From: Acephala macrosclerotiorum | Taxonomy: Eukaryota > Ascomycota > Leotiomycetes > Helotiales > Mollisiaceae | Reading direction: 5' to 3' | Length of the DNA stretch: 64,000 nucleotides | NCBI GenBank assembly: GCA_014904845.1 | Contig: MU119214.1 | Coordinates: 434,001 to 498,000 of the forward strand | Shown: positions 22,100-34,088 of the stretch, piece by piece | How the letters are laid out: the number at the start of each line of letters is the position of its first letter | How positions within the stretch are numbered: the stretch's first letter is position 1 | Translations under genes and position numbers: made by a program | Notes under the pieces: generated by a model | Database searches by the model: none | Told to the model about the DNA's origin: nothing | Seen by the model: only the letters and a program-made list of their open reading frames with translations

Positions 22100-24258
22100 A
22101 TGCTGTGGCACAAGCTTCTAGCCAGCACTGCGTTGTTCGCTTGCGTCCTCTCCTTCTCGACTAGCCATGTATTACACGAGAAGAGATCGTTCTCTCTCCC
22201 ACACAAGCGACAGCGTGTTGATGGTGATGCCATTGTCCCTGTTCGCATCGGTCTTCGACAGAGCAACCTGCACACCGGCTATGAGAGGCTGATGGACGTT
22301 TCTCATCCCTCATCAGCCAACTACGGCAAACACCTGTCTAAAGCGGAGGTTCATTCGATCTTCGCCCCTGCCGACGAGACCGTGGACATCGTCAAGAACT
22401 GGTTGCTTAGCACTGGTCTACTGGAGGAGAACGACATCATCCAATATGAGAATAAGGGATGGCTCGCCGTTGACATGCCCGTCAAGCACGCTGAGAGCAT
22501 CTTCGGTGCCGAATACTACGAACATGAGAGCAGCCAAGGAGATGTCAGGATCGGTTGTGACGAATACTACCTCCCAATTCATATTTCCGGCCACGTCGAT
22601 TTCATCAAACCAGGCGTGAAGCTTTCTGCACCCCTCAAGAAGAGACAAATCGAGAAACGCGGCATTGAAAGCCTATCAAGAGGCAGTCACCGTCCAACAC
22701 ACGTCAAGCCACCACACTATCCAGGTTGGCAGATGCCTCCTGGTGCTGGCAATTTGCCACCTGATCTCCAGAATTGTGGTGTCAACATCACACCAACCTG
22801 CATCAAAGCTCTTTACGACCTCCCAACAGCTCACCTTGACCAGCCTGAGAATGTCATGGGCTTGTACGAAACCTACAACGCTTTCTCCCAAGGCGACATC
22901 TCGCTTTTCTTCGAGAACTTTGCGAAGAACGTTCCTGCAAACACGAAGCCAAATATCACCTCCGTCGGCGGTGGTACCGCACCAGTCGAGCCTAGCGACG
23001 CACGCAACGGCGGAGAATCGGACATTGATCTCGATCTTTCTATCTCACTTATTTACCCACAATCAGTCACTGTCTATCAAGTAGACGACTTACCCAACTC
23101 TTCTGGCGAAACTGGCACAACGGGGTTCCTCAACACGTTCTTAGACAGTGTAGATGGAAGTTACTGTGACTATAGTGCCTTTGGAATCACGGGTGACAGC
23201 CCAGGCATTGACGCTTCCTACCCTGACTCTTTGTCAGGTGGATATAAAGGAAAGCTGGAGTGCGGTACCTACGAGCTTACCCGTGTGGTCTCCATCTCAT
23301 ACGGCGAAGCAGAAGTATACCTTCCCAAGCTATACGTCGAGCGACAATGCAACGAGATCATGAAACTTGGTCTCCAAGGCCACTCAATCCTCGTTATTAG
23401 TGGTGACTACGGAGTGGCAAGTTTCCCAGGTAGCAACAACGACGCAGAAGGCTGCCTGAGCACAGCTACTATGAACGGCACGATCTATAACCCAGAATAT
23501 CCCTCTGGTTGCCCCTATATTACCGTTGTTGGCGCTACAAGACTCTATCCAAACGACACAGTCAATGACCCAGAGTCCGCCATGCAGGTTAACCTGACGG
23601 CTTTCAACATCGCAACTGGATCCGGACCCGTCAGCCCGCCGTACGACTTCTTTGCAACCGGTGGAGGATTTTCAAACTATTTTACCCCGCCATCGTACCA
23701 AGCCAAGGATGTCGCCAACTATCTCAAACAAGATTTACCATTTCAGACATTGCCATACTACGAGATCAACGACGACGGTACGAACATTGGTCAGAATGGA
23801 GGCGTCTACAATCGCCTTGGTCGCGGATACCCAGATGTTTCTGCAAATGGAGCTTTCTTGCTGACCTTTGTAAACCTCACCGCGGGTACTTACTTTGGTA
23901 CATCTCTTGCGTCTCCTATCTTTGGTTCTGTCATTACCCTCCTTAATGAGGAGAGAACTGCTGTGGGCAAAGGCCCTATTGGATTCATCAATCCTGCACT
24001 GTACGAAAGTGAGTGATTCTTCCAGAGTATCTAGGTCATGCTGACGAAAATCTAGATCCATCGGTTCTGAATGATATCACGAATGGCTCAAGTAAGTTCC
24101 TCCTTATGGCCCGATTGCGAGAGGAGACGGCTGATGTTCTAATAGATCCCAACTGTGGCTCACAAGGTTTTCAAACTGCGAAAGGTTGGGATCCTGTGAC
24201 TGGACTTGGGACACCCAACTACCCTCGAATGTTGGAGTACTTCTTGAGCCTGCCATAG
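22100..24258 (+). CDS. Sedolisin-family serine-carboxyl peptidase (S53, tripeptidyl-peptidase type), secreted
   Basis: Three exons (22100-24008, 24056-24091, 24146-24258) give about 685 aa. The start at 22100 has a CTCCACCATG context and is followed by a hydrophobic signal peptide. A pro-kumamolisin propeptide (about residues 40-180, with HPSSANYGKHLS) precedes a dibasic-rich linker (KKRQIEKR) where the zymogen would be cleaved. The catalytic residues are visible: Glu and Asp in GGESDIDLD, the oxyanion Asp in SGDYGVA, and Ser in GTSLASP. The C-terminal GWDPVTGLGTPN stretch is the calcium-binding region. Such enzymes release tripeptides from proteins in acidic surroundings. All key residues are intact, unlike the second sedolisin at 36.5 kb. 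Confidence 0.93.
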
Positions 24259-25150
24259 GTACTACTTCAAGAGACTGTCTACATCGAAAAGCATGGCACC
24301 GCGTGCGTCGAGGGAGATTGATGTTGTGCTCGGCAGTCGGGGTTTTCATTTCGTAAGTGACGATCCAAGGCGGCCCCACAATATTTAGCGCAAGACTCAC
24401 GTGATAATACCTGATTTCACAATGCCTCTTATTCTCTTCAATACGCTCAGCATAGTAAACACTCAGAGTGTGTAGATGTAAGCTTGGAACTCATTCTTTT
24501 ATCTAAATGAATCACCGGCTTACAGCTCCCTAAACGAGTTATATTCTGTCACGTGTAGCCTACCAGCCAGCAAGAGGGTTCGCTTCAGTACCCTTTCCTG
24601 TTACACCTAGGTAGCTATCGAAACATAATAATACAATTTATGGACAATCGAGATTCTACGGCGATATTATACGTCGCCTATGTAAGAAAGTTGTAAAAGA
24701 GAGATTTGTCTGCTGCTGGTATGAGAACTGATATTCATCCCGAAACGGCAGCGACATTTCTCCCCTTCTATTCGCATTTTGACGAAGTTCCACCTTTGCT
24801 CCAAGTTACCCGATCTGAGCCTTGAAAATCCACAGCAAATCAACATTTTCTCACCAACTCTAACTTCAAAATAAAATTCCGAAGCTTCACTTGTTCGCTT
24901 ATTCAGGGGCTTGGATTCACGCTAGTGCCTGATTACGTGCATCACCGCCACCCACCGAAATTCCTCCATCCTCGACACCATCTCAACGACGAAGTATATC
25001 CATTCTCTACTACTTATTTAGATAAGCTCAATTGCTCTCCATCTGCCCTCTCACTCTATCGCCCACCTCCCACAAAAACCTCCAAACTCCTTCTCAACAC
25101 AGAAGAAGTCAATGCCGTCATCGACTCCAACCCCGTGACAAAAACTAAAG
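24259..25150. other. Intergenic
   Basis: No gene is supported in these 890 bp. An open frame at 24925-25245 precedes and overlaps the hydrolase start in another frame and is most likely leader sequence. Confidence 0.5.
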
Positions 25151-26342
25151 ATGTCTCGATCCCTTTATGTCAGAGCATATATCCTACGCTTTCTACAGAC
25201 TCTAGGAAGATACTGCGATCTTTATCTTTCGACTCCACTTCCTAGAGGTCCAGCTTTCACGAGGAGGATAAAGAGCACTGTTGGGGAGAGGAAGGGAGAG
25301 TTTGAGTTGTTGTTTTATACGCCGCCTGGGTGGGAGAAGAGGGATAAAGGGAAGCAATTGCCTTTGCTTGTTAATTTTCGTAAGTACTCCAAGCATTCCA
25401 TGTCCAAACCTCTCTCCCATCCTCAACACCACACAGCTGGAATATGTTTTGGCTCACGTGACCACCCTCTCAACTCCTTTTCCTCCGCCTTTCATCCATT
25501 CGGCTCTTCTCTGTACATTTAGCTCTAGAAACTAACACCTCATAGATGGTGGCGGATACACAATCGGCCACGCCGCCGATGACGCTCGCTTCATCTCCGC
25601 CATCCAATCCCGGATACCCTGTCTCGCCGTCTCAGTAAACTACCGCCTCGCCCCGGAGTTCCCCTTCCCAACCGGCATCTCAGACTGCGTCTCCGCCCTC
25701 CTCTACCTCTGGTCCCCCTCCGTTTCCTCCTCCTTAGGAATCGACCCCTCCCTTACCATCCTCTCCGGCTTCTCTGCCGGTGGACAATTCTGCTTCACAG
25801 CTTCATACATGCTTCACCAAGAACTTCAACGAAGAAGAGAAGAAGGAATCAAAGGAGGAGATGAAGGGAGGCTTGTGGGGTTATGTACTTTCTATGCTCC
25901 TGCGGATTGGACGAAGAGTAGAGAGGATAGAGCGAAGAGTAATCCGCTCACACAACCACTGTCCAAAATTCCAGGCTTGTTTTTCGGCATGTTCGAACAA
26001 GCGTATTTCGTTTCGCCAACTAACCCACGTCATAAGCAAAGTCTCGATATGGCGGATCCATTGCTCAGTCCTGGGTTAGCGAGTGAGGAGTTGGTGAGAG
26101 AGGCATTGCCGGAGAGCTTGTGTATGCTGACTTGTGAGTGGGATAGTTTGTTAGTTGAGGGGGAAACCTTTAAGGAGAGGTTGAAGGGGATGGGGAAACG
26201 GGTGGAGGGGTATGTGGTTAAGGGGGTGCCGCATGGGTGGGATAAGTGGCCGTCTTGGTTTTGGGGACGTCGAGATAGGAAGAGAGATGATGCTTATAAG
26301 TTTGCTGGGGAGAGGTGTAGGGAGTTTTGGGGTTCGTCTTGA
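25151..26342 (+). CDS. Alpha/beta-hydrolase fold-3 esterase/lipase
   Basis: Two exons (25151-25379 and 25546-26342) give about 341 aa. The junction creates the oxyanion-hole motif HGGG exactly across the intron (C plus ATGGTGGCGGA). The nucleophile elbow is GFSAGG, the acid lies in CEWDSL and the histidine in GVPHGWD, the full triad of the hormone-sensitive-lipase-like (alpha/beta hydrolase 3) family. SVNYRLAPEFPFP is the typical strand before the elbow. No signal peptide is evident, so the enzyme is probably intracellular. It ends 68 bp from the convergent Ldh2 gene and may act in the same pathway, hydrolysing an ester or lactone; this is inference. Confidence 0.88.
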
Positions 26343-26409
26343 ACGATAGTTGTTCTGATATTTTTTGTAGATTCAAAGATTCATAGAATTGCTTGCTGAG
26401 AAGCTAACT

Positions 26410-27705
26410 TCACGACTGACTTCGCACCATTATCTCAATCGGCCCCACCCCAACCCTACTCGCCTCCTCATTCAACTTCCCCACCTCCCCTTCCACAAAC
26501 GGAATGCCCCCTCGCCTCCTCTCCTCACAAGTCACCATCTCAATCTCCCCCGGAAACCAAATCCTCTCTACGCCCGCCGCTCTCTCACTTCCCACAACCT
26601 TCCCATACAAAACCCCCATGCGTTCTCTAAACTCCTCCTCCCCACCCTCCAAAAACAAATCCCCCCTCAGCGCAACCAAAAAATGTCCAACATCCGCTTC
26701 CTTACTAGCATCATAAGGATTAGTAACTCCACCCGCGAATGCAGAGCCTGATAAAACGCCGGAGAAGACATCCATCATTATGGCGAACGCGGAGCCTTTG
26801 GGTCCACCCATGGGGAGCATTACGCCTTCGAGTGCTTTTGCAGGATCGTCTGTAACATTCCCATCTTTATCCAGCGCCCAGTCTTTCGGTATCTTCTCTC
26901 CCCTCCTTAAAGCTTTGTATATCTTCCCTCTTGCAGCAACCGAAGGCGCCATATCCAAAATGAAGTCTTTCCCTTTGAAAGGACCAGTTGTCGGACCGGG
27001 GGCGCCGCATGCGATGGGACTCACGCCCATTAATTTCTCTTTTCCGCCCCAGACGGGGAGCGCGGGGGAGGAGTTCGTGAAAACGAGCGAAAGAAGTCCA
27101 GCGTCGAGAGCTTGTTGGACCACCCAAGCAGACATGCCGAAATGGTTACTGTGTTTGATACTCGCCATTCCGATGCCGTAGATTTTGGCGGATTCAATAC
27201 ATGCTTTCACTGTTTTCCCATCAGCTTCTCTTCTCTTCTCTTCTCTTCTTTCTCTCGCGATTTGATATGGGAAGAGAAGGAGGGGAGGAGAGAAGTACTT
27301 CCTAAATGAGCCCCTAGGAAGCCGAAAGAGTTCTTGCCATCGACTTGTGCGACGACGGGGGTGATTTGTTTTAGTTCTGGTTCGGCTTTTGGGTCTAGGA
27401 CTCCTTGGCGGATACGTTCCACTGCGACTATATCAACATCGTGACTCCTCTCAATCTGTTTTCATCTCTCCCGTTCTCCTGATAGGAAAGGGTAGCTTAC
27501 TGTAAGAAGGTATACGATTTATACCATGTGTATCAACTCCTCTCAAATCAGCGAGTACGAGTGCCTTGGCGATGATTGCTGCATTTGCTAGAGGTACACC
27601 ATTTCCAACTAGTACTGATTCCACGAATCTCTGAGCCGAATCTGAGGAGACGTGGAGTTTGCTTGTAGAAGGAGGAGGTGGATCATGTGATTGAGGGGCC
27701 GTCAT
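26410..27705 (-). CDS. Malate/L-lactate dehydrogenase (Ldh2 family)
   Basis: Exons 27705-27501, 27427-27299 and 27224-26410 give about 382 aa, the normal family length. Signatures include RGVDTHGINR near residue 60 (the family's conserved His), KHSNHFG, GGPKGSAFAIMMDV and an NPYD motif. This family uses NAD(P)H to reduce 2-oxoacids, or to oxidise malate, lactate, ureidoglycolate and related sugar acids; the true substrate cannot be read from sequence. The start at 27705 has a strong CCCCACCATGA context. The second intron (27225-27298) has a purine-only GAAGA repeat next to its acceptor, where a pyrimidine tract is expected. Its neighbours, an esterase, a sugar transporter and a regulator, suggest a catabolic role. 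Confidence 0.9.
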
Positions 27706-28246
27706 GGTGGGGTAAATTGAGGGGTCGTTCGAGGATTGAAAGTTGAGAGACTGTCTGTATTTAAAAGCTCGAAAGATAAGGGAGATGTGAGTTGGGATGA
27801 ATAAGGAGGTGAAGGTGAAATCTGAAGTGCAAATTTTCAAGTCGGATGAAGTGCTGAGGTGACGAAGTGATGAAGTGTTGAGGAAGAAGAGATGCCAAGA
27901 CGGATGGAAGTCCGAAAAGACGGAGATTCCGTACACGCTAAAGGAAGGGTCGGAACCGAAAATTTGAGAATAAGGGTCCTGGAATCGCGGGGTACTCGCC
28001 CCTGAAGGACTCGCTTCAGGCTGTCTGTCGCTGCTGTAAGATCCATTGCATCCTGACCTCCGTCCGCTATTAGTCCTCATCACGAACGAAAACTTCACTT
28101 CAAACTCCACACGAGCGGATATTTAAACAGCAGAGTCGTCAAGTCATTTGATATCACTAGTCATTAGCGCCTTATCCCTCTTCCAGCAGACAACTCATCG
28201 ATCATCCGACTTTATCAAACAATCCACAATCCCAAGAAGTCAGCTC
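27706..28246. other. Promoter region of the Ldh2 gene
   Basis: These 540 bp separate the Ldh2 start from the end of the transporter gene, both on the minus strand. An upstream open frame continues in the Ldh2 frame to 28110, but no better start is evident. CGG/CCG triplets at 27911-27931 are listed separately. Confidence 0.5.
27911..27931. promoter_or_regulatory. Candidate Zn2Cys6 site upstream of Ldh2 (CCG-N6-CGG-N5-CCG)
   Basis: TCCGAAAAGACGGA forms an everted CCG/CGG pair, and the same CGG also forms an inverted pair with a following CCG. It lies about 210 bp upstream of the Ldh2 ATG. Triplets of this kind are bound by fungal Zn2Cys6 dimers, one of which is encoded nearby. Chance occurrence is quite possible. 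Confidence 0.3.
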
Positions 28247-30130
28247 TCAAGTCCTCTTCTCCTCCACATTCTCCACTCTCTCCTCCCTCTCAATCTCAGC
28301 CACCTTCTCACTATCACCCAACGCCATCGCCTCAGCGACACTCCCCTTCCCAACCGTAAGTGCCGCACCCTTCCGTCCAATAACATGCCATGGTAACCCG
28401 AACAACTCATCCATACCCTCCAAACTCTTACCCGCTGTTTCTGGCAAGAAAAACCACACGAATCCCAAACCAAGAAGGGTGACTGCTGAGAAGAACCAGA
28501 AAGTTCCCTTGGGAGAAAGACCTCCGGAACCGTCGATAAGCATCAAGGGAACCGCTTTGGAGTTTCCATATTGGTTGACGAAGTGGAAGCACATGATCAT
28601 CGACGTTCCTAGGGATCTGACGCGGAGAGGGAAGATTTCGGCTCCGATGAGGTATTGGATGGAGTTCCAGCCCAGGGCCCAGCCGACGCCGGAGAAGTAG
28701 ATGAAAGCAATGGCACCGGTGCCTGCGTGCTTTGCTGCTTGGGATTGGACTTTACCAGCCGTGATACTTGGGACGGTGGTGAGGTAGATGGCAATGTAGA
28801 GGACGGAGATGAATTGGATGATGATGCCGGTGGATAGAGAGCGTTTGCGGCCTAGGAAATCGACGAGGAAGAAGGCGCAGATGAGCGCGGAGGCGAATTT
28901 CACGACACCGAAGATAGCTGTTGCAAAGAGCTTCTCGGAAGAACCAGTCGTGCCAAGAATTGCAAAGAATTGAGGGGCATATATGGTGATTGAGTTGGCG
29001 CCAGACCATTCTAGGATTGTCAGTACGAGAAAGTACGACGAAAGGAAGCAACTTACGTCCAAGAAGCTGGCACATGAGACCAAGGAAGATTCTGTATCTG
29101 TTCGAAGGCAACAAAAACAGTTCCTTCAGAGGACCAAGGAAACCAGAACCAAGTGTAGCTTCACGCTCGCGCTCAATTTGGTCATGGATATCGATCATCT
29201 CAGCACGAACATATGGGTGATCAGGTGGTAGCTGTCGAAGTTTGCACATATTCTCCACAGCCTTCTCATCTTTGCCGACCTTGGCCAGCCATCGAGGCGA
29301 CTCCAAAGCGAATAAACTCATGATCAATATGATTCCGGCAAAGATGATGTGCATGATGGTTGCGTCGATCCATTGGTCGGCAGATTTGTTCGAAATGTGG
29401 AGTGAGGTGCCCCAGTTGGCAAAATATCCAAGCATGATACCAAGATATACACTTCCGCTGAAGATGCAGATACAGAGACCCCGAATGCTTCGTGGTGCGG
29501 CTTCAGCAAGATATGCAGGGGCGACGACAGTTGTTTGGCCAATGCCGAGACCCATGATGAATCTCCCAGCGAGGATCTGTCCATAATTCCCAGCAGAAGT
29601 GATGTAGATGATAACGCCGACGATCCAGATTGCGCACAGTTGACGAGTAGCCCAGATCCGACCTGCAAGCGTCAGCTACATGTACAGTACCAAGCGCCAT
29701 AATGCTGCAGCACTCACCAATCTTGTCACAAGCGATGAAAGCAATCAAAGCTCCTCCCACAGATCCAATCTGTACCATAGCAGTAATATTCCCAACTTTG
29801 GCAGCAAGCTGAGTCTTGTTCTGCGTCGGTGTAACACTGAGTCCATATTCTAGACCTCATCAGCAGCTGAACGTTGGGGTGTGACGGTGTAGACGAACCA
29901 GAAATAAAACTTTTCTGCGTAACAGTGGTTCCAATGAGACCTTCATCCAGACCTCGAGCAGCGCCCTGCAAAATCAGTTTTGAGCTTCAGAATATACGGA
30001 TTGCACGACTCACCATAAGTCCAAAGCAAATGACACTGAACATGAGCCTCCAATTGAAGGCTTCACGAGGGGTATCGGCCAAGGCAGCCTTGAACATGCC
30101 AGGACCTACGGGTTGACCGCCTGCACCCAT
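28247..30130 (-). CDS. MFS sugar-type transporter (12 TM)
   Basis: Five exons (30130-30014, 29965-29899, 29849-29718, 29662-29057, 29010-28247) join in frame to about 561 aa. Sugar-porter signatures are present: GLDEGLIG in the first loop, GRFIMGLGIG then PAYLAEAAPRSIRG, ESPRWL after helix 6, QWSGANSITIYAP in helix 7, DFLGRKR, and PETAGKSLEGMDELF after helix 12. The protein would import a sugar or related acid (hexose, quinate or similar) by proton symport at the plasma membrane; the substrate is not determined. The C-terminal tail is acidic and charged. A perfect inverted repeat with CCG/CGG half-sites lies 44-69 bp upstream of the ATG. Confidence 0.92.
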
Positions 30131-31007
30131 TTTCGCGGTGGAATTGAGATCTCCTGCTGATCAAGCGGACTTGATTGTCCGTGCTGGAAAACGGACAATT
30201 GCACCAAAACCGAGGAGGGAATCTGAGATCAAGAACAGACTTTTGCGGGCAGCCAAAGCTTCATATAAATGCTGGGAAATGCAACGGCATGACTAGGAAC
30301 AGCGTTCCCGCCATAAATTACGTCCACTAGCCTTCGAGCAGAATGAAGCCTTCCCACGGGATCAAGAGCATGGGCCAATGTGATCGAACGAACCATTTTG
30401 ATCGAACCATTTTGTTCAACCTGCATTAGAACGCCTCCCAGGATGACCCACGGGGTTAACGCGGCACTATTTTATCCTCTCGCGGGGAGCGGCCGAGCGA
30501 GCTTGTGGAGGGGTTGCGGAGAGCCGCCAAGACATGGAGATGTCGATGTGGAGGGGAAGGACGAAAGAGGAAGGTCGGGGAGCGGCGTCTGACGGCCCAC
30601 AAACGCCACAGGCGTGCTGGAGGCTTTTAGGCCCTTGGCGTCCGCACAACTCCGACCAATTCTCGTAGTGCCGAGAAAATGTGGCAACCCGTGGCTGATG
30701 CCTGAGTCAGTTTGGCAAGGCTCGATCAACTTGTCAACTTATCAACCAGATCTTCGGAATGCGTCGTCCTGATTTGCCAAGGGCTTGGAAAGCTTCGCTT
30801 CATCCACACATTTTGTACGCATGCCCTAAACGCAAGGGTTGAGTTGGAGAAGTCGCGCACCCACTCTTCTCCATCAAAATCGCTTCATATGGTGGGGTTA
30901 AATGTTGGGGAGGCGGGTTGTACGCAAAAATAGGGGGAGACGGCTGACAGAATCGGGGTGTTAGCCGCGATAGCGTTCGCGATACTTCCTGGCTGCATTT
31001 TTACGCC
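30131..31007. other. Transporter promoter and 3' flank of the regulator gene
   Basis: These 877 bp hold the transporter promoter, including the inverted repeat at 30174-30199. The rest has only short overlapping frames on both strands without recognisable domains. Confidence 0.5.
30174..30199. promoter_or_regulatory. Perfect 9-bp inverted repeat with CCG-N10-CGG, candidate operator of the transporter gene
   Basis: ATTGTCCGT (30174-30182) and ACGGACAAT (30191-30199) are perfect reverse complements separated by 8 nt. The internal CCG and CGG triplets are spaced by 10 nt in everted orientation. Zn2Cys6 dimers bind such paired triplets, and the next gene upstream encodes one. The position, 44-69 bp before the transporter ATG, fits a promoter element or the 5' leader. 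Confidence 0.5.
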
Positions 31008-33616
31008 TCAAAGGATCGGTGCATCCGCAATCTGATTTTCTAGCGGCAAGCTTTGCCCAAAATCCAGATCTAGTTGGTAATCACTGAAGACCCCTTGCAT
31101 GAGCGTATCGATGCCGAAGTCGAGACTTGTTTCGTCAGAGGTTCCAAACAGAGTATTCCACGGTTCTGAGCTTAAAGCGACATCTAGCGACGACATCACT
31201 GGTATTGAAGTGTTGCTCGACCCAGTGCTCGTCAACTGTACAGTGTCGGTGTTCAAGAAAGAACTCGGAGTACGTCGAGGAGCATTGTCCACGCTTTGAC
31301 TCGTGTTACGTGGGGCAGCGGCTGTCACTCCAGTTTTCTGGGTCTCCACAATCCAGCGAATCGTGGCATGTGAAAGCTCGTCCAAAACGTCTCGACCGCG
31401 TTTTGCATCAACCCAGTGTTCTGCAAGAGCGCACAAAACCTTACTTGCAGAGTTCAGGTCTCCACTTAAAGTCTCTAGCTTCGTGTCTCTTGCAATCCCT
31501 GGGGCAGTCCGGATGCAATACAGCATAGAAACACCTGCCAAGAAAACAGAGTGGATAGTTGGCCAGCTGTAAAGAAGTAGGTCGGTTCGATACAGTTCTT
31601 CGTATCCACGAATTGTGGATATCGCACTTTGATGGCAAAGTCGGAGGGACTCGCTGGATGGATTTCGAATGGCGGGACTCGGTCGTAGAAGTAGCACCAT
31701 CACCTCGTGATATTTGATCTCGCAAAGCTTAGTCTGGGCACTGATAAACCTGGGAATGGTCATAAGCCATTGGTCGAGCCGGCCAAGGACATCTTGCTGC
31801 CAAGATATGATGTCGGGAATTTGAGGATAGCTGTGTGCTGGTGTCTTGTGCGAAATGCTATTGGCAATGTACTTGATTTCGGAGTTTATCTGTGCTAGCT
31901 TGATCAAGTGTGAAGCCATGGTATTCGATGTTGGTGAGCTCTCGGACAAGTTACTGGCTGCGGCTGCGAGGAGTGCTTCGTCGTCCACATCGGCGGGCAT
32001 CTGATAAGAGAGTCAGTGACATTCCAATACAGCTACTCTCAATGTGCCGCTTACACGCAGCTCACAAGCCTCGTCTCGAAGTCCAATTGGTCTTCCCATA
32101 ATAGTTGCAAGTGTTCTGTCGATCGAGTAGACCACCCAGAAGATCCTTGTTCGCATTTCTTGTGTCAAGAATGTCAAGCTCTTGCCGGCTCTGACGTCTC
32201 GTTGAAGTCCGAGATCAAGGACGTTCGCGATGCATTGGTAATTGAGGTACCATAAGTTCAAGCCCATAGATGGATTATTCATTCCATACATCTGAAGAAG
32301 GAGTAGGCACTGGAGTCCTTCGAGTGAACCTTCAATCTGAATGCGATCAAAGTAAGTCATGGCAGTAGCACAATATCCTTCTGCGGGGATATTTAGCCTC
32401 AAACGCCGGGAAAGAATAGTTGATGATATCGCCAACACCATGTATACTTGAAAGAGTGCTATCGGGCTCGGATTACTTGAATTATATGCATGTTCCATAA
32501 GCTTAAGGTGGGTAGGCTTATGTAAAAATGGATACTGGCAGTGTATGTTCTCCCAATAAGCTGTAGAGAGCTGAGTAGCATGCTCTATGCTTGTGGGGAG
32601 AGTTGACGGCACTACTTCGAACGCAGCTGTTGGAATCACCGGATCCGATTGCAAATTTCTCTGGCGATGAGTGGCATTGCGACGGCCGATGCTTGCAAGA
32701 ATCAATCGTCCGAAGCTGTAGCCACTTGAAGGCCCCTATCAATTCGACAATGTAAGTATATATCACATTCAGCAATTTTTTTGAAGAAAATTCGAGGAAC
32801 AATACGACTCACGTATGAAGTGGGCCCTGTTCTCAATCCCAGACAATATACGCCGATGTCAGAAGTGTACACTTACAATATATCGCGGGTCTTGGCCACC
32901 TGTGACAGAGACTAGACCAATCTCATGGGCCAGTCTGTCAGGCTGAGGATCACCAGCGGTCTGCCGAGGTTCGTTCGTGATAGCGGGGTCAATGTCATTC
33001 TCCATCTCTGGGCATGTTCCGCCTCCGCGAACAGTAGGAGCAACTTCCGGTGTCTCGGCGGGATCTCCATCTTGGGTCGTGCCTTCTTTGACAAGGCGGG
33101 GTCCATTATTCAAATCGATGTCGGGACAATTGTCCGCCAGCAATGACTCGAGCCATTGTATTCTGTTTTGGAGGCTTGTGATGTATCTAACCAAAGTCAA
33201 TAGATGTCCGACTTAAGTCAGTGAACTTTGGGTTGGCTGGTCTTCAATTTGTCGAGCTGACAATTAGCATCGATGCATTGAGCACATGGAGGAGGAATGT
33301 TCGTACGCTCGTAAGTACTTCTCTTGTTGCCTCCCACCATTAACACAAGGCACACCTGATTTGTTGCACGAAGAACAAGCTGGTATACGCCCGTCACACT
33401 GCCCATAGGTTAGCACCCATACTTCACATCTCTATTGTGGTATTTTCTTAAGCCAATGAGAGGAAGTTGCGGACTGACCTTGATCTTTCTCCTTTGACAC
33501 CTCACACAGGCGGTTCGAATCCGAGGTGCTCTCCGTGAGGTCCGTCTCGACGCCTCCGCGCCAGGCGTTCCGATTTCATTATGCGGCTTATTTTGAGGTT
33601 CCGGACTAAAGTCCAT
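31008..33616 (-). CDS. Zn2Cys6 transcription factor with fungal-specific TF domain
   Basis: Exons 33616-33479, 33398-33319, 33186-32877, 32735-32055 and 32000-31008 join in frame to about 733 aa. Residues 30-65 form the binuclear cluster: CVRCQRRKIKC from exon 1 plus exon 2, then CSSC and a final Cys in GVPC, so an intron splits the zinc motif. A short coiled-coil dimerisation stretch (ITSLQNRIQWLESLL) follows. The middle region holds the fungal TF domain: YPFLHKP, GLNLWYLNYQCIANVLDLGLQRD and RIFWVVYSIDR. The C terminus is acidic and Ser/Thr-rich. It is probably the local regulator of the adjacent transporter, Ldh2 and esterase genes; this is based on proximity and the CGG sites only. Confidence 0.9.
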
Positions 33617-34088
33617 GCCGTCGTCCAACTTCAGCACAAGGCCAAGTTTTAGGTGGGGGCTGAAAGGGGCAAAATGCCTACTCGAATCTCTAAAATATGA
33701 CAAGTGTCTTTAACGAACATTGACATGCGAACTCTCAACAAAGTTTGAGAAGATTATTTTCAAAAGAAGGACATTGAGAAGTGCCGTTGACGCGAGGAAG
33801 AGAAGGAAGAAGTTGAGACGGAGAATCCGATTGATGATGCGGATGCATCCGAAAGCTCCACTTTTCGACCCCGCCAACCCCTCTTTCCCTTTTTGGTGAG
33901 GTCTTCTCCCCAAACCTCAAATATCTATGAATTTCCTTTGATTGCTGCGACATTTTTGATTATATTCACCGCATTATCTTTGATTTTAATTACATCGTTG
34001 AACATCGACAAACTTGCTTCGTTGGTTTTAGAACCTGAATGAGTCGTTATTTCCAGACATCCGATCGTTCTCCACTAATACACCTAAA
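33617..34088. other. Divergent promoter region
   Basis: These 470 bp separate the regulator (minus) from the small Dabb gene (plus), so they presumably serve both. No distinct motif or extra gene was identified. Confidence 0.5.

Noticed and set aside
22665..23084. Second open frame on the plus strand inside the sedolisin gene
   Set aside because: It is a shadow of the sedolisin exon, which has catalytic motifs and full-length similarity in its own frame.
32812..32835. Micro-exon encoding GPTSY in the Zn2Cys6 gene
   Set aside because: It looks like the family motif after RYI, but direct joining to the exon starting GPSSGYSF keeps the frame and gives the same motif.
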